64,000 bases of DNA from Stenotrophomonas maltophilia (GCF_025642255.1 NZ_CP106759.1:337501-401500), one strand, 5' to 3'. Positions 45,537 through 54,699 are shown, counted from the stretch's first letter. Notes: generated by a model from the letters alone, not told the origin. A program made the numbers and translations.

Positions 45537-48536
45537 ATGAAGGCATACAACATCAAGCGGGCGGCGCTGTGCGTCGCCCTGGGTACCTGTCTGGGCGTGA
45601 TCGCGCCCGGCGCCTTCGCGCAGGATGGCTCCGTCGCCGGCCGGCTGGTCAGCGATGCCGGCCAGGTTCCCGCCGGCGCCACGGTCACGGTGCGCAATCC
45701 GGCCACCGGCTTCGTCCGCTCGGTACAGGCCGATGCCAACGGCAGCTATCGCATTCCGCTGCTGCCGGTGGGCACCTATGAGATGGAGGTGAGCCTGCCC
45801 GGCGGCGGTGCCAGCCGCGTCGGCCAGGTCACCGTCGGCCTGGGCAGCGCAACCACCGTCAATGTGCCGCTGGGTGCGGTCAGTACCCTGGGAACGGTGG
45901 AGGTGCGTGCGCCGCAGGTGGTATCGATGGTGGATGTGAAATCCACCGAATCGGCCACCAACATCACCCGTGAGGAGCTGTCGCGCCTGCCGGTGGACCG
46001 TGATATCACCGCCGTTGCGCTGCTGGCGCCGGGCGCAGTGAAGGGCAAGGGCTCGCTGGGCGGGCAGGGCATTTCGTTCGGCGGCTCATCAGTGGCCGAG
46101 AACACCGTGTACATCAATGGACTGAACGTCACCGACTTCTACAACCGGGTGGGCTTCTCGTCAGTACCGTTCTCCTTCTACCAGGAGTTCCAGGTCAAGA
46201 CCGGAGGCTATTCGGTGGAGTTCGGGCGCAGCACCGGTGGCGTCATCAACGCCGTCACCCGCTCGGGCAGCAACGACTTCAAGGCCGGTGCCGAGCTGGT
46301 GTTCGAACCCCGCGCGTGGCAGTCGCAGGCCCGCGACCGCTATGACGGCCAAGGCAGCCGTTACATCACCGCCAGCCGCGACGACTACAGCCGCAGTGCG
46401 CTCAACGTGTTCGCCTCCGGTGCCCTGGTCCAGGACCGGCTGTTCTTCTTCGGCATGTACGAGGCCCGTGACTACCGGCCAACCTCGACCAACGATGCCG
46501 GTACGCGCCTGAGCCAGGGCAAGGCCGATGACCCGTTCTGGGGCGGCAAGATCGACTGGCAGATCACTGACAACCAGATGCTGTCGCTGTTCGGCTTCTC
46601 GGACAAGAGCAAGACGCTTACCGATGTCTACAACTACGACTATGCCAGTGGCCAGACGGTAGGCGAGCGCAGCAACCAGATCTACAACACCGTGGGCGGC
46701 ACGAACTGGTCGGGCACCTACAGCTGGCAGGTCAACAACGACCTGACCATGAAGCTGATGTATGGCGAGAACAAGCGCAACCGCGCGCAGAGCTCGTTGA
46801 TGGACGAAAACTGCAACCGCGTGTTCGACAACCGTACCGCCAGCCAGGGCGTGCCCTCGCAGCTGCAGGGCGACCGCAGCTGCACCAGCAGCTCGCTGCT
46901 GGAATCGGCACTGGATACGCGCAAGGCCGCACGCGCCGACTTCGAGTGGACCCTGGGCGACCATCTGCTGCGCTTCGGCCTGGACCGCGAAGAGAACACC
47001 TCCGACTACAGCCGCGCCTATCCCGGTCCGGGTGGTTTCCGCTACGACATCTACTACCGCACGCCGGGCAGCTCGCTCAATGGGGGCATCGTGCCGGCCA
47101 GTGGCCTGGTCGCGCGCACCCGCCGGTATGAAGTGGATGGCTCGTTTGAAACCATCAACTCGGCGTATTACCTGGAAGACAACTGGCAGGTCACCCCGAA
47201 CCTGCTGCTGAACATGGGCCTGCGCCTGGAAGCCTTCGACAACAAGGGCGGCGACGGCAGCAGCTACATCAAGATCGACGACATGCTGGCCCCGCGCCTG
47301 GGCTTCGCGTGGGACGTGCGCGGTGATGGCACCACCAAGGTGTTCGGCAACCTTGGCCGTTACTTCCTGCCGGTGGCCAACGTCATCAACATCAAGCAGG
47401 CCGGTGGCTTCCTGGACGAACGCACCTGGTACGAATTCCTCGGCTATAGCGGTGCCGCCAACAACGTGCCGAACCTGGGGGCACAGATCGGGCCGGTCGA
47501 CAATTCGCAGGGTGATGGCAGCGTGCCGGACCTGCGTGCCGAAGTGAACCGGGACATGGACCCGGTCTACCAGGACGAGGCGATCCTCGGCTTCCAGCAG
47601 ATGATCAACGAAGCCTGGTCGGTCGGCGCCAGCGTGACCTATCGGCGCCTGCACAACGCCATCGATGACATGAACATCACCGCCACCGGCCAATGCGGTG
47701 CCATCGACAGCGTCTGGATCATGGGCAATCCCGGGCGCAGCAATACCGTCTGGGGCGATACCAACTGCGACGGCAGCAACGATGGCTGGATCAGCATCGA
47801 TACGTCGAAGGAAGGCTGGGCGCTGTATGACGATGACGGCAACTATGTTGGCCAGCGCGGCTGGGTGAAGCCCAAGCGCGACTACAAGGCGCTGGAGCTG
47901 CAGGTCGATCGCGCCTGGGATGGCAAGTGGGGCTTCAATGCGTCCTATACGCTGGCCTACGGCCGTGGCAACGCGGAAGGTCCGGTCAACTCCGATACCG
48001 ACTTTGCCGATGCCGGACGCACCGAGAATTTCGACAACCCCTGGGTGAACTACCGCGGCTATGGCTACCTGGCCAATGACCGGCGGCATCAGTTCAAGTT
48101 CCGTGGCAGCTATGCGTTGACCGAGAACCTGAGCGTGGCGGCGACGCTGGGCGTGCAGTCGGGCAGCCCGATCACCCGCTTCGGCGCCGGCAATCCGTTC
48201 GACGACACCGACTTCCACAGCTATTACGTGTGCGTCTCCAACTGCCAGGCGAGCGTGCCGTCCGAGCGCGTGTTCGTGCATTCCCCGCGCGGTGGCGATG
48301 GCCGCACGCCGTGGACCTACGACCTCGACGTCAGCGTGTCGTACAAGGTGCCGATCCCCACCGACCTGCGCCTGAAGCTGGCGGTGTACAACGTACTCAA
48401 CCAGCAGCGTGTGGTGACGGTGGACCAGGACTACGAACCGCAGGACAGCATCGGTACGCCGAACCCGCTGTATCGTTATGGCACCGGCTTCCAGTCGCCG
48501 CGCTATGCGCAGCTGACGGTAACCTGGAGCTACTGA
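45537..48536 (+). CDS. Oar-like TonB-dependent receptor
   Basis: A 999-residue outer-membrane receptor. Signal peptide (to about residue 28), then a carboxypeptidase-regulatory-like beta-sandwich (GSVAGRLVSDAGQVPAGATVTVR, about 31-115), a plug domain (about 120-245, TNITREELSRLPVDRDITAVALLAPG), and a 22-strand barrel ending in YAQLTVTWSY. This is the Oar/CarboxypepD_reg layout of Xanthomonadaceae receptors, used for proteins, peptides or glycans. The substrate is not shown by sequence; its position suggests murein peptides. The start is ATG 45537 with GGAGAGAG upstream. Confidence 0.92.
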   Translation: MKAYNIKRAALCVALGTCLGVIAPGAFAQDGSVAGRLVSDAGQVPAGATVTVRNPATGFVRSVQADANGSYRIPLLPVGTYEMEVSLPGGGASRVGQVTVGLGSATTVNVPLGAVSTLGTVEVRAPQVVSMVDVKSTESATNITREELSRLPVDRDITAVALLAPGAVKGKGSLGGQGISFGGSSVAENTVYINGLNVTDFYNRVGFSSVPFSFYQEFQVKTGGYSVEFGRSTGGVINAVTRSGSNDFKAGAELVFEPRAWQSQARDRYDGQGSRYITASRDDYSRSALNVFASGALVQDRLFFFGMYEARDYRPTSTNDAGTRLSQGKADDPFWGGKIDWQITDNQMLSLFGFSDKSKTLTDVYNYDYASGQTVGERSNQIYNTVGGTNWSGTYSWQVNNDLTMKLMYGENKRNRAQSSLMDENCNRVFDNRTASQGVPSQLQGDRSCTSSSLLESALDTRKAARADFEWTLGDHLLRFGLDREENTSDYSRAYPGPGGFRYDIYYRTPGSSLNGGIVPASGLVARTRRYEVDGSFETINSAYYLEDNWQVTPNLLLNMGLRLEAFDNKGGDGSSYIKIDDMLAPRLGFAWDVRGDGTTKVFGNLGRYFLPVANVINIKQAGGFLDERTWYEFLGYSGAANNVPNLGAQIGPVDNSQGDGSVPDLRAEVNRDMDPVYQDEAILGFQQMINEAWSVGASVTYRRLHNAIDDMNITATGQCGAIDSVWIMGNPGRSNTVWGDTNCDGSNDGWISIDTSKEGWALYDDDGNYVGQRGWVKPKRDYKALELQVDRAWDGKWGFNASYTLAYGRGNAEGPVNSDTDFADAGRTENFDNPWVNYRGYGYLANDRRHQFKFRGSYALTENLSVAATLGVQSGSPITRFGAGNPFDDTDFHSYYVCVSNCQASVPSERVFVHSPRGGDGRTPWTYDLDVSVSYKVPIPTDLRLKLAVYNVLNQQRVVTVDQDYEPQDSIGTPNPLYRYGTGFQSPRYAQLTVTWSY

Positions 48537-48542
48537 CGCTGT

Positions 48543-48572
48543 GCCCGCGCCGCTCGAAGGGGCGGCGCGGGC
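48543..48572 (+). promoter_or_regulatory. strong hairpin between receptor and serine hydrolase genes
   Basis: Perfect 11-base stem GCCCGCGCCGC / GCGGCGCGGGC with loop TCGAAGGG and no T-run. It lies in the 58-base gap after the receptor stop. It looks like an mRNA processing or stabilising element that could set the ratio of receptor to downstream enzymes. Confidence 0.6.
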
Positions 48573-48594
48573 AATGACCCAAGGGAGCGGGCCT

Positions 48595-50145
48595 GTGCTT
48601 CAGCTGATCGTCCTTGCTGCACTTGCCGGCTCGCCTGCTGCGCTGGCGGAGCCCGCGCGCTTCGATGCCGATATCGCCACCGTTGTCGCACGCGAGCACC
48701 TGCCTGGGATGGCGGTGGCGGTGGTGGACCAGGGACAGGTGGTGTACCGCCATGCCGAAGGCATGCGGGGTGATGGCGGTCGCATTGATGAGGACACGCT
48801 GTTCAAGATCGCCTCCAACAGCAAGGCGATGACCGCCGCGCTGCTGGCACGGCTGGTGCAGCAGGGCCGGCTGCGCTGGGATGACCCCGTGCAGCGGCAT
48901 CTGCCCGGCTTCCGCATGCACGACGCCTGGGTAGGGCAACAGATGCAGGTGCGTGATCTGCTGATCCACAACAGTGGCCTGGGGCTGGGCGCCGGTGACC
49001 TGATGCTGTGGCCCGAGCCCAATGCCTTCACCCGCGCCGACATCATCGCCGGGCTTGCGCATCTGAAACCCGTTACCAGCTTCCGCAGCGGCTATGCCTA
49101 CGACAACCTGATGTACGTGGTCGCCGGTGAAGTGGCTGCTGCCGCAGGGGGCAAGCCCTATGACCAGCTGATGCGCGAGCAGGTGTTTGAGCCGCTGGGC
49201 ATGGCCCGTTGCCAGGTTGGCCGCTGGTCGGTGCGCGACGTCGGCAACGTCGCCCAGCCGCATGCGCGGCGCGACGGCCGCACGACGGTGGTCAACACCG
49301 ATGGTGAGATCAGCGCCGATCTGCCATCGATGGCAGCCGGCGGCATCCGCTGCTCGCTGCGCGACATGACGCGCTGGATGCAGGTCCTGCTGGATCCCGA
49401 CCTTGTGCCGGACTGGCTGGACACGCCACAGCGGCGGGCACTGTGGACGCTGCACATGCCGATGCCGCTGGGTGACTTGCAGCGGCGCTGGGACAACGCA
49501 CACGTCCATGGCTATGGCTACGGCTGGCGCCTGTCGGACATCGATGGCCACTGGAAGGTGGCGCATACCGGCACCCTGTCCGGCATGTATTCGTCGCTGG
49601 CCCTGCTGCCCGACCGTGGCATCGGCGTGGTGATCCTGATCAATGGCGAGGGCGAGCAGGCACGTACGGCACTGATGCAGTCGATGCTGAAGGCGTACAC
49701 CGCGCCGCAGGACCGCAGGCGTGCCGCCGACTACCTCGATGAACTGGAGCGCGCGCAGGCGTCCAAGCGTGCGCAGGGGCATGTGGCGCCTTCGACGGAA
49801 GGTGCGCGCGCCGTATCCGGCACGGCCTTGCCGCAGTGGCAGGGCCGCTATGCGGATCCGTGGCTGGGAACCGCCTGGCTGTGCCCAGGCCCCGACGGCC
49901 TGCGGTTCCGCGTGGAGAAATCGCCTCGCCTGCAGGCCCGGGTGATGCAGCTGCAGCAGCGTTGGCTGCTGCGTTGGGATACGCTGGGTGAGGACGCGCA
50001 GGTGTGGCTGCAGCCCGGCGATGGCCCGGTGCCGTCCCTGCAACTGCGCGCGATCGACCCGGACATCGACTTCAGCTATGACTTCCAGGATCTGCATTTC
50101 ACTCGCACTGGCGACTGCACTGGCGAGCCCCGCGCACGCCAGTGA
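48595..50145 (+). CDS. class C beta-lactamase-fold serine hydrolase
   Basis: A 516-residue exported enzyme. Signal-like start LQLIVLAALAGSPAALA. The penicillin-binding-protein/AmpC motifs are Ser74-xx-Lys77 (SNSK), a YxN-type Tyr in GYAYDNLMY and HTG in VAHTGTLSG. A C-terminal lipocalin-like DUF3471-type domain follows (about 390-516). Family members are D-aminopeptidases, DD-carboxypeptidases or esterases; activity on D-amino acid peptides fits the neighbours. The start GTG 48595 has AAGGGAG upstream; ATG 48574 is possible but its ribosome site is buried in the 48543-48572 hairpin. Confidence 0.85.
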   Translation: MLQLIVLAALAGSPAALAEPARFDADIATVVAREHLPGMAVAVVDQGQVVYRHAEGMRGDGGRIDEDTLFKIASNSKAMTAALLARLVQQGRLRWDDPVQRHLPGFRMHDAWVGQQMQVRDLLIHNSGLGLGAGDLMLWPEPNAFTRADIIAGLAHLKPVTSFRSGYAYDNLMYVVAGEVAAAAGGKPYDQLMREQVFEPLGMARCQVGRWSVRDVGNVAQPHARRDGRTTVVNTDGEISADLPSMAAGGIRCSLRDMTRWMQVLLDPDLVPDWLDTPQRRALWTLHMPMPLGDLQRRWDNAHVHGYGYGWRLSDIDGHWKVAHTGTLSGMYSSLALLPDRGIGVVILINGEGEQARTALMQSMLKAYTAPQDRRRAADYLDELERAQASKRAQGHVAPSTEGARAVSGTALPQWQGRYADPWLGTAWLCPGPDGLRFRVEKSPRLQARVMQLQQRWLLRWDTLGEDAQVWLQPGDGPVPSLQLRAIDPDIDFSYDFQDLHFTRTGDCTGEPRARQ

Positions 50146-50791
50146 GGCGCCGCGCCTATCGTCGGCCACCGATGCGTCGCAGGCCGGGCTGGTGGAGATC
50201 CGCACGGTGTCGCCGGGAATCGAGCTGGACATCCGCTATGCCGGCGCCGGCAACTTCACGGGCGCACGCGTGCCTGGCTATGAAGCGCCGGCCTGTTATC
50301 TGCTGGCGCCGGTCGCGACCGCACTGGCACGGGTCGAAGCGGATCTGCGCGCGCAGGGCTTCGCTCTGCGCATCTACGACTGCTATCGCCCGGTGCGCGC
50401 GGTGCAGGCGTTCGTGGCCTGGGCACATGACCGCGCGGAGCAGTCACGCAAGTCACTGCAGTATCCGGATCTGGAAAAGCCGCAGCTGTTGAGCGAAGGC
50501 TACATCGCCGAGCGCTCGGGCCACAGTCGCGGCGCCACCGTGGACGTCGGCCTGCTGGCGTGCCGGCGCGACACGTGCACGCCGCTGGACATGGGCACCG
50601 ATTTCGATTTCTTCGGTCCGCGGGCGCACACCGCGGCCGAGGGACTCAATGACGCACAGCGGGCCCACCGTGCCCGTCTGCTGCAGGCGATGGCCCGGCA
50701 TGGCTTCAGCAACTATGCGCAGGAGTGGTGGCACTACACGCTGCAGCCCGAGCCGGACCCGATGACCGCCTACGACGTGCCCGTTCGATAG
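50078..50791 (+). CDS. D-Ala-D-Ala dipeptidase (VanX-like, M15D)
   Basis: A 237-residue exported zinc dipeptidase that splits D-Ala-D-Ala. The zinc site is His149-x6-Asp156 (SGHSRGATVDVG) with His219 and catalytic Glu216 in EWWHY; the family motif IYDCYRP is also present. A signal peptide (CISLALATALASPAHAS) supports the start ATG 50078, which overlaps the end of the serine hydrolase gene by 68 bases in another frame. It lacks neighbouring vanH/vanA genes, so a catabolic rather than glycopeptide-resistance role is likely. Confidence 0.9.
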   Translation: MTSRICISLALATALASPAHASEAPRLSSATDASQAGLVEIRTVSPGIELDIRYAGAGNFTGARVPGYEAPACYLLAPVATALARVEADLRAQGFALRIYDCYRPVRAVQAFVAWAHDRAEQSRKSLQYPDLEKPQLLSEGYIAERSGHSRGATVDVGLLACRRDTCTPLDMGTDFDFFGPRAHTAAEGLNDAQRAHRARLLQAMARHGFSNYAQEWWHYTLQPEPDPMTAYDVPVR

Positions 50792-50862
50792 CAGCACCCG
50801 CGGGTCCGCGCCGCCGAGACCCTCCGTCGTACACTGGCCGCCTTTCCCCTCCTGCGCACCCG

Positions 50863-51234
50863 ATGAATCTTCCCCTGCATTTCGGCCTGCTCGGTACCCT
50901 GGAAGCTGGCGCCATCGCATTGCTGGTTGGCCTGCTGGTGTACCTGCTCTGGCATCGGCTGTGCCGCCTGCTGCACTGGACGGTAGGCCATGCCATCGGC
51001 TGGTCGTGCGTCATCGCCGTGGTGATCTCGGCCGGCATCGATGCATGGAAGCTCTTCTACATGGGAATCGTGCGGCTGGAGTCGCCGCTGTATGCGCGGT
51101 TGTTCCTGGCCACCATCCACGATCCGAACGAACTCGGCAGCCGCGTGGTGCTGGAGATTGCCGGAGCGCTCGCCGGTGTGGCGCTGGGATGGGTGTTGTT
51201 CAGTTCGCGGTCATCGTCCCAGAACGTCGACTGA
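50863..51234 (+). CDS. small inner-membrane protein, unrecognised
   Basis: A 123-residue protein with three hydrophobic segments (about residues 12-34, 45-65 and 90-112). A conserved-looking loop ARLFLATIHDPNELGSR lies between the last two. No family was recognised. The start is ATG 50863, 71 bases after the dipeptidase stop and outside the tight spacing of that operon. Confidence 0.7.
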   Translation: MNLPLHFGLLGTLEAGAIALLVGLLVYLLWHRLCRLLHWTVGHAIGWSCVIAVVISAGIDAWKLFYMGIVRLESPLYARLFLATIHDPNELGSRVVLEIAGALAGVALGWVLFSSRSSSQNVD

Positions 51235-51461
51235 CGCAGGTTTTTCGTTGCCTGTGGGTTAAATCCAAGGGCGTTGAATGTTCGCCTTATGGGCCGATCA
51301 CTCCACCCTAACCACCGCGCTAATGCATGCACGCCGGGCAGTGGTTAACCGCGCGTGTGGATGCCGGTCGCGGCGCAAAATCGATTCAGAAACGGGGTGG
51401 CAGGGTAGGTGCCGTGCGGAAACAACAGGCCGCGCAACACCACCCCAAGGAGACATCCCTG

Positions 51462-51869
51462 ATGACCATTCGCAACCGCAAGCCCCTGATCGCCCTGATT
51501 GTCGCCGCCGGCAGCGTACTGGCCATTCCGGCCATGGCACAGACCGCGCAGCAGCAGGCCGCACAGGCGCAGAATGATGCAGCGCAGGCCCAGCAGGCCG
51601 CCGCGCAGGCAGGCCAGGCCGCGAACCAGGCCACTGACGCAGCGGCTGCCGCATCGGCGCAGGCCAGCGGCGGCGGCCAGACCTGGGCCAGCATCGATAC
51701 CGACGGCAACGGCACCATCAGCAAGTCCGAGGCACAGGTCAACGCCGGCCTTGCCCAGGTGTTCGACCAGGCCGATGCCAACAAGGACGGCGAGCTGAGC
51801 GCCGATGAGTACAAGGCCTATGTGGCCGCCCAGCAGGCCGGTGCCGGCGGCGCCGCACAGGGCCGCTGA
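51462..51869 (+). CDS. exported EF-hand protein
   Basis: A 135-residue protein: signal peptide ending IPAMAQ, an Ala/Gln-rich helical stretch (about residues 26-75, tandem AAQAQ-type units), and two EF-hand loops in the C-terminal half, DTDGNGTISKSE and DANKDGELSADE, each with the D-x-D-x-G-x-I/L-x-x-x-E calcium pattern. It should bind calcium in the periplasm. The partner is unknown. The start is ATG 51462 after AAGGAGA. It has its own terminator. Confidence 0.88.
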   Translation: MTIRNRKPLIALIVAAGSVLAIPAMAQTAQQQAAQAQNDAAQAQQAAAQAGQAANQATDAAAAASAQASGGGQTWASIDTDGNGTISKSEAQVNAGLAQVFDQADANKDGELSADEYKAYVAAQQAGAGGAAQGR

Positions 51870-51903
51870 TCCACCGTTGATTCGGGACAACCGGTGCATG
51901 GGT

Positions 51904-51936
51904 ACCCGGGCGGCGCCAGCCGCCCGGGTTTTTTTC
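51904..51936 (+). terminator. terminator of the EF-hand gene
   Basis: ACCCGGGCGGC GCCA GCCGCCCGGGT hairpin followed by seven T. Confidence 0.85.
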
Positions 51937-51964
51937 GCCCTCGCCGCGCCTGTATCCTTGTCCG

Positions 51965-52717
51965 ATGAACACCTCCACGCCTGCGCCCGCGCGCGCCATC
52001 GGCCTGGTCGGTTTTGACGGTGACGACACGCTGTGGAAGAGCGAGGACTACTACCGCAAGGCCGAGCAGGACTACCTTGACCTGCTGTCGCGCTACATCG
52101 ACGTGCACGACACCCAGACCGCCCGTCACCTGCTGGAAGTGCAGCAGCGCAACCTGGGCGTGTTCGGTTACGGCGTGAAAGGCATGGCGCTGTCGATGAT
52201 CGAGGCGGCCATCGACATCACCGGCCAGCGCATCGAGGCCAGGGACATCCAGCGCATCCTCGACATCGGCCACGACACCCTGCGCCATCCGGTCGAGCTG
52301 ATCGACGGTGTGCGTGAATCGGTGGCGGCCATCGCCGAGCACTATCCGGTGGTGCTGATCACCAAGGGCGACCTGTTCCACCAGGAAGCGAAGATCAACG
52401 TTGCCCGGCTGCATGAACTGTTCCCGCGCATCGAGATCGTCTCGGAGAAGGACCCGGCAACCTATGCCCGCGTGCTGGCCGAGTTCGACCTGCCGATCGA
52501 GCGCTTCGTGATGGTCGGCAATTCGCTGCGCTCGGACATCGAGCCGGTGGTCACGCTCGGGGGCTGGGGCATCCATACGCCCTATGCGGTCACCTGGGCG
52601 CACGAGACCCAGCATGGCGTGGCCGACGACGAGCCGCGCATGGTCAGCGCCGATACCGCCTGGGACTGGCCGGCCGCACTGGCCGCGATCGAAGCCAAGG
52701 CCAGCGTCGCGGCCTGA
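51965..52717 (+). CDS. HAD family hydrolase
   Basis: A 250-residue phosphatase-type protein. Motif I is FDGDDTLW (nucleophile Asp18, general acid Asp20), motif II is in VVLITKGD, and motif III/IV includes the KDPATYARVL segment and MVGNSLRSDIEPVVTLGGWG. It has a C1-type helical cap (about residues 25-110). The substrate is not identifiable by eye. The start is ATG 51965. Confidence 0.9.
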   Translation: MNTSTPAPARAIGLVGFDGDDTLWKSEDYYRKAEQDYLDLLSRYIDVHDTQTARHLLEVQQRNLGVFGYGVKGMALSMIEAAIDITGQRIEARDIQRILDIGHDTLRHPVELIDGVRESVAAIAEHYPVVLITKGDLFHQEAKINVARLHELFPRIEIVSEKDPATYARVLAEFDLPIERFVMVGNSLRSDIEPVVTLGGWGIHTPYAVTWAHETQHGVADDEPRMVSADTAWDWPAALAAIEAKASVAA

Positions 52718-52748
52718 CAGGGCGCGACGGCTGCGGCAGAATCGGGGC

Positions 52749-53237
52749 ATGAATGCTCGCCTGCTCACGCTGCTGATGCTCCTGCTGCTGGCGCCGGCCA
52801 CTGTGCTGGCACAGCAGACGGCCGAACGCTCGGCAGCCTATGAGGTGGACACCGGCGACCGCTGGATCGACGCCCAGCTGCGCGACATCAACCACTACGC
52901 CGAGCGCTACCCCGATGCCTTCCTCGACGAGGTCTCGCGCTATGCCGATGTGCCGCGTGGCTATGTCAGCGCGCTGTTCAGCACCCACGGCTGGCAGGCG
53001 GGTGACCTGTACTTCGCCTGCTTCTGGGCCAAGGCCAGCGGCCAGACCTGCCGCGACAGCGTGCGTGCCTTCAGCCGTGACCCGGCCGGCGGCTGGCAGG
53101 CCGTGGTGAAGCGGATGCCCAAGGCACCGGACAACCTGCACTACCGCGCCGTGCGCCACGCCATCGTGGCCAGCTATGAGCATTGGGACCGGCCGATCAC
53201 CCTGGATGCCACCCTGAAGCGCCAGCTCAACCGGTAG
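52749..53237 (+). CDS. exported hypothetical protein
   Basis: A 162-residue protein with a signal peptide (LLTLLMLLLLAPATVLAQ). The mature part is mostly helical, Tyr/Trp/Arg rich (WIDAQLRDINHYAERYPDAFLDEVSRYADVPRGYV), and has a Cys pair (FACFWAKASGQTCRDSV) that could form a disulfide. No family is recognised by eye. The start is ATG 52749, 31 bases after the HAD stop, so the two may be co-transcribed. Confidence 0.75.
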   Translation: MNARLLTLLMLLLLAPATVLAQQTAERSAAYEVDTGDRWIDAQLRDINHYAERYPDAFLDEVSRYADVPRGYVSALFSTHGWQAGDLYFACFWAKASGQTCRDSVRAFSRDPAGGWQAVVKRMPKAPDNLHYRAVRHAIVASYEHWDRPITLDATLKRQLNR

Positions 53238-53337
53238 CGCCGGTCCGCTCCATGCTGCTCTGCATATCGCCGCCGGCCCCGCGCTCCGGCGACAATACGG
53301 GTTCGAGCTGTTCCCCGTTCCCGTAATCGAGTGACTG

Positions 53338-54699
53338 ATGAGCGCCTCTTTCGTTTCGCCTGATGTGATCCGCCGCCTGTTCGCCCAGGCCATGTCCCGC
53401 ATGTACCGCACCGAAGTGCCGCTGTACGGCACGCTGGTGGAACTGGTGGAGCGGATCAACGCGCAGGTACTGGCGCAGGACCCTGCATTGGCTGCGCAGC
53501 TGCAGCGCAACGATGAGCGCGGCCGGCTGGACGAGGAGCGGCACGGCGCGATCCGCGTCGGCACCGTGCAGGAGCTGGCCACCCTGCGCCGCCTGTTCGC
53601 GGTGATGGGCATGTTTCCGGTCGGCTACTACGACCTGTCGGTGGCCGGTGTGCCGGTGCATTCCACCGCGTTTCGCCCGCTCACCGGTGCGGCGCTGGCG
53701 CAGAATCCGTTCCGCGTGTTCACCTCGCTGCTGCGCCTGGAACTGATCGAGGACGAGGCCCTGCGTGCGCAGTCGGCACAGATCCTGGCCCGCCGCCGCA
53801 TCTTCACCGATGCCGCCCTGGCTCTGATCGACCAGGCCGAGCGCGATGGCGGGCTGTCGCAGGACGACGCCGAGCACTTCGTGGCGGAGGCGCTGGAGAC
53901 CTTCCGCTGGCACGGTGACGCCACCGTCGACCTGCCGACCTACCATGCGCTGCACCAGGCACACAGGCTGGTGGCCGACGTGGTCAGCTTCCGTGGCCCG
54001 CACATCAACCACCTGACCCCGCGCACGCTGGACATCGATGCCGCGCAGGCGGCGATGATCGAGCAGGGCATGGCCGCCAAGGCAGTCATCGAAGGTCCGC
54101 CGCGCCGCGCCTGTCCGATCCTGCTGCGGCAGACCAGTTTCAAAGCGCTGGAAGAAGCCGTGCATTTCCCCGATGACCAGGGCGGTGATGCCGGCACCCA
54201 CACCGCGCGGTTCGGCGAGATCGAGCAGCGTGGCCTGGCCCTGACGCCGAAGGGGCGCGCGCTGTACGACCAGCTGCTGGCGCAGGCGCGCAACAGCGAA
54301 GGTGCCGGCAGTACCGGTGGCGACTATGGCCAGCGCCTGCAGGCAGCGTTCGCAGCGTTCCCGGACGACCATGACACCCTGCGCCGCGAGGGTCTGGGCT
54401 ACTTCCGCTACCAGCTGACCGAGGCCGGCCGCGCCGCGCCTGGCGGGATCGGTGACCTGCCGGCGGAAGCCCTGATCGCGGCGGGGCTGGTGGTGGCCGA
54501 CCCGATCGTCTACGAGGATTTCCTGCCGGTCAGCGCCGCAGGCATCTTCCAGTCGAACCTGGGTGGCGAAGAGCAGCGCGCCTATGCCGCACATGCCAAC
54601 CGCGAAGCGTTCGAGCAGGCGTTGGGCGTGCCGGTGAACGATGAGTTCGACATCTACGAGCGCCTGCAGGCCGAATCACTGGCGAGCCTGCGCGGTTGA
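53338..54699 (+). CDS. hglS: 2-oxoadipate dioxygenase/decarboxylase (DUF1338, HglS-like)
   Basis: A 453-residue iron(II) enzyme that converts 2-oxoadipate to 2-hydroxyglutarate, a step of lysine catabolism through D-lysine or pipecolate. The first metal His is in DEERHGAIRVGT and another in HINHLTPRTLDID, with the DUF1338 start VPLYGTLVELVERIN and the closing FLPVSAAGIFQSNLG. The length fits YdcJ/HglS. No other lysine-degradation gene is adjacent, though the CoA-transferase on the other side could be in the same area of metabolism. The start is ATG 53338. Confidence 0.9.
   Translation: MSASFVSPDVIRRLFAQAMSRMYRTEVPLYGTLVELVERINAQVLAQDPALAAQLQRNDERGRLDEERHGAIRVGTVQELATLRRLFAVMGMFPVGYYDLSVAGVPVHSTAFRPLTGAALAQNPFRVFTSLLRLELIEDEALRAQSAQILARRRIFTDAALALIDQAERDGGLSQDDAEHFVAEALETFRWHGDATVDLPTYHALHQAHRLVADVVSFRGPHINHLTPRTLDIDAAQAAMIEQGMAAKAVIEGPPRRACPILLRQTSFKALEEAVHFPDDQGGDAGTHTARFGEIEQRGLALTPKGRALYDQLLAQARNSEGAGSTGGDYGQRLQAAFAAFPDDHDTLRREGLGYFRYQLTEAGRAAPGGIGDLPAEALIAAGLVVADPIVYEDFLPVSAAGIFQSNLGGEEQRAYAAHANREAFEQALGVPVNDEFDIYERLQAESLASLRG

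Noticed and set aside
46161..48281. 700-codon open frame antisense to the TonB receptor, and similar long frames opposite coxA, the M28 peptidase and ctaA
   Set aside because: All are shadows of well-supported genes, lack ribosome sites and known motifs, and have composition typical of antisense translation.
50078..50791. Glycopeptide resistance (vanX) cluster
   Set aside because: The dipeptidase has a signal peptide and no vanH, vanA or vanRS partner; its neighbours point to peptide catabolism.
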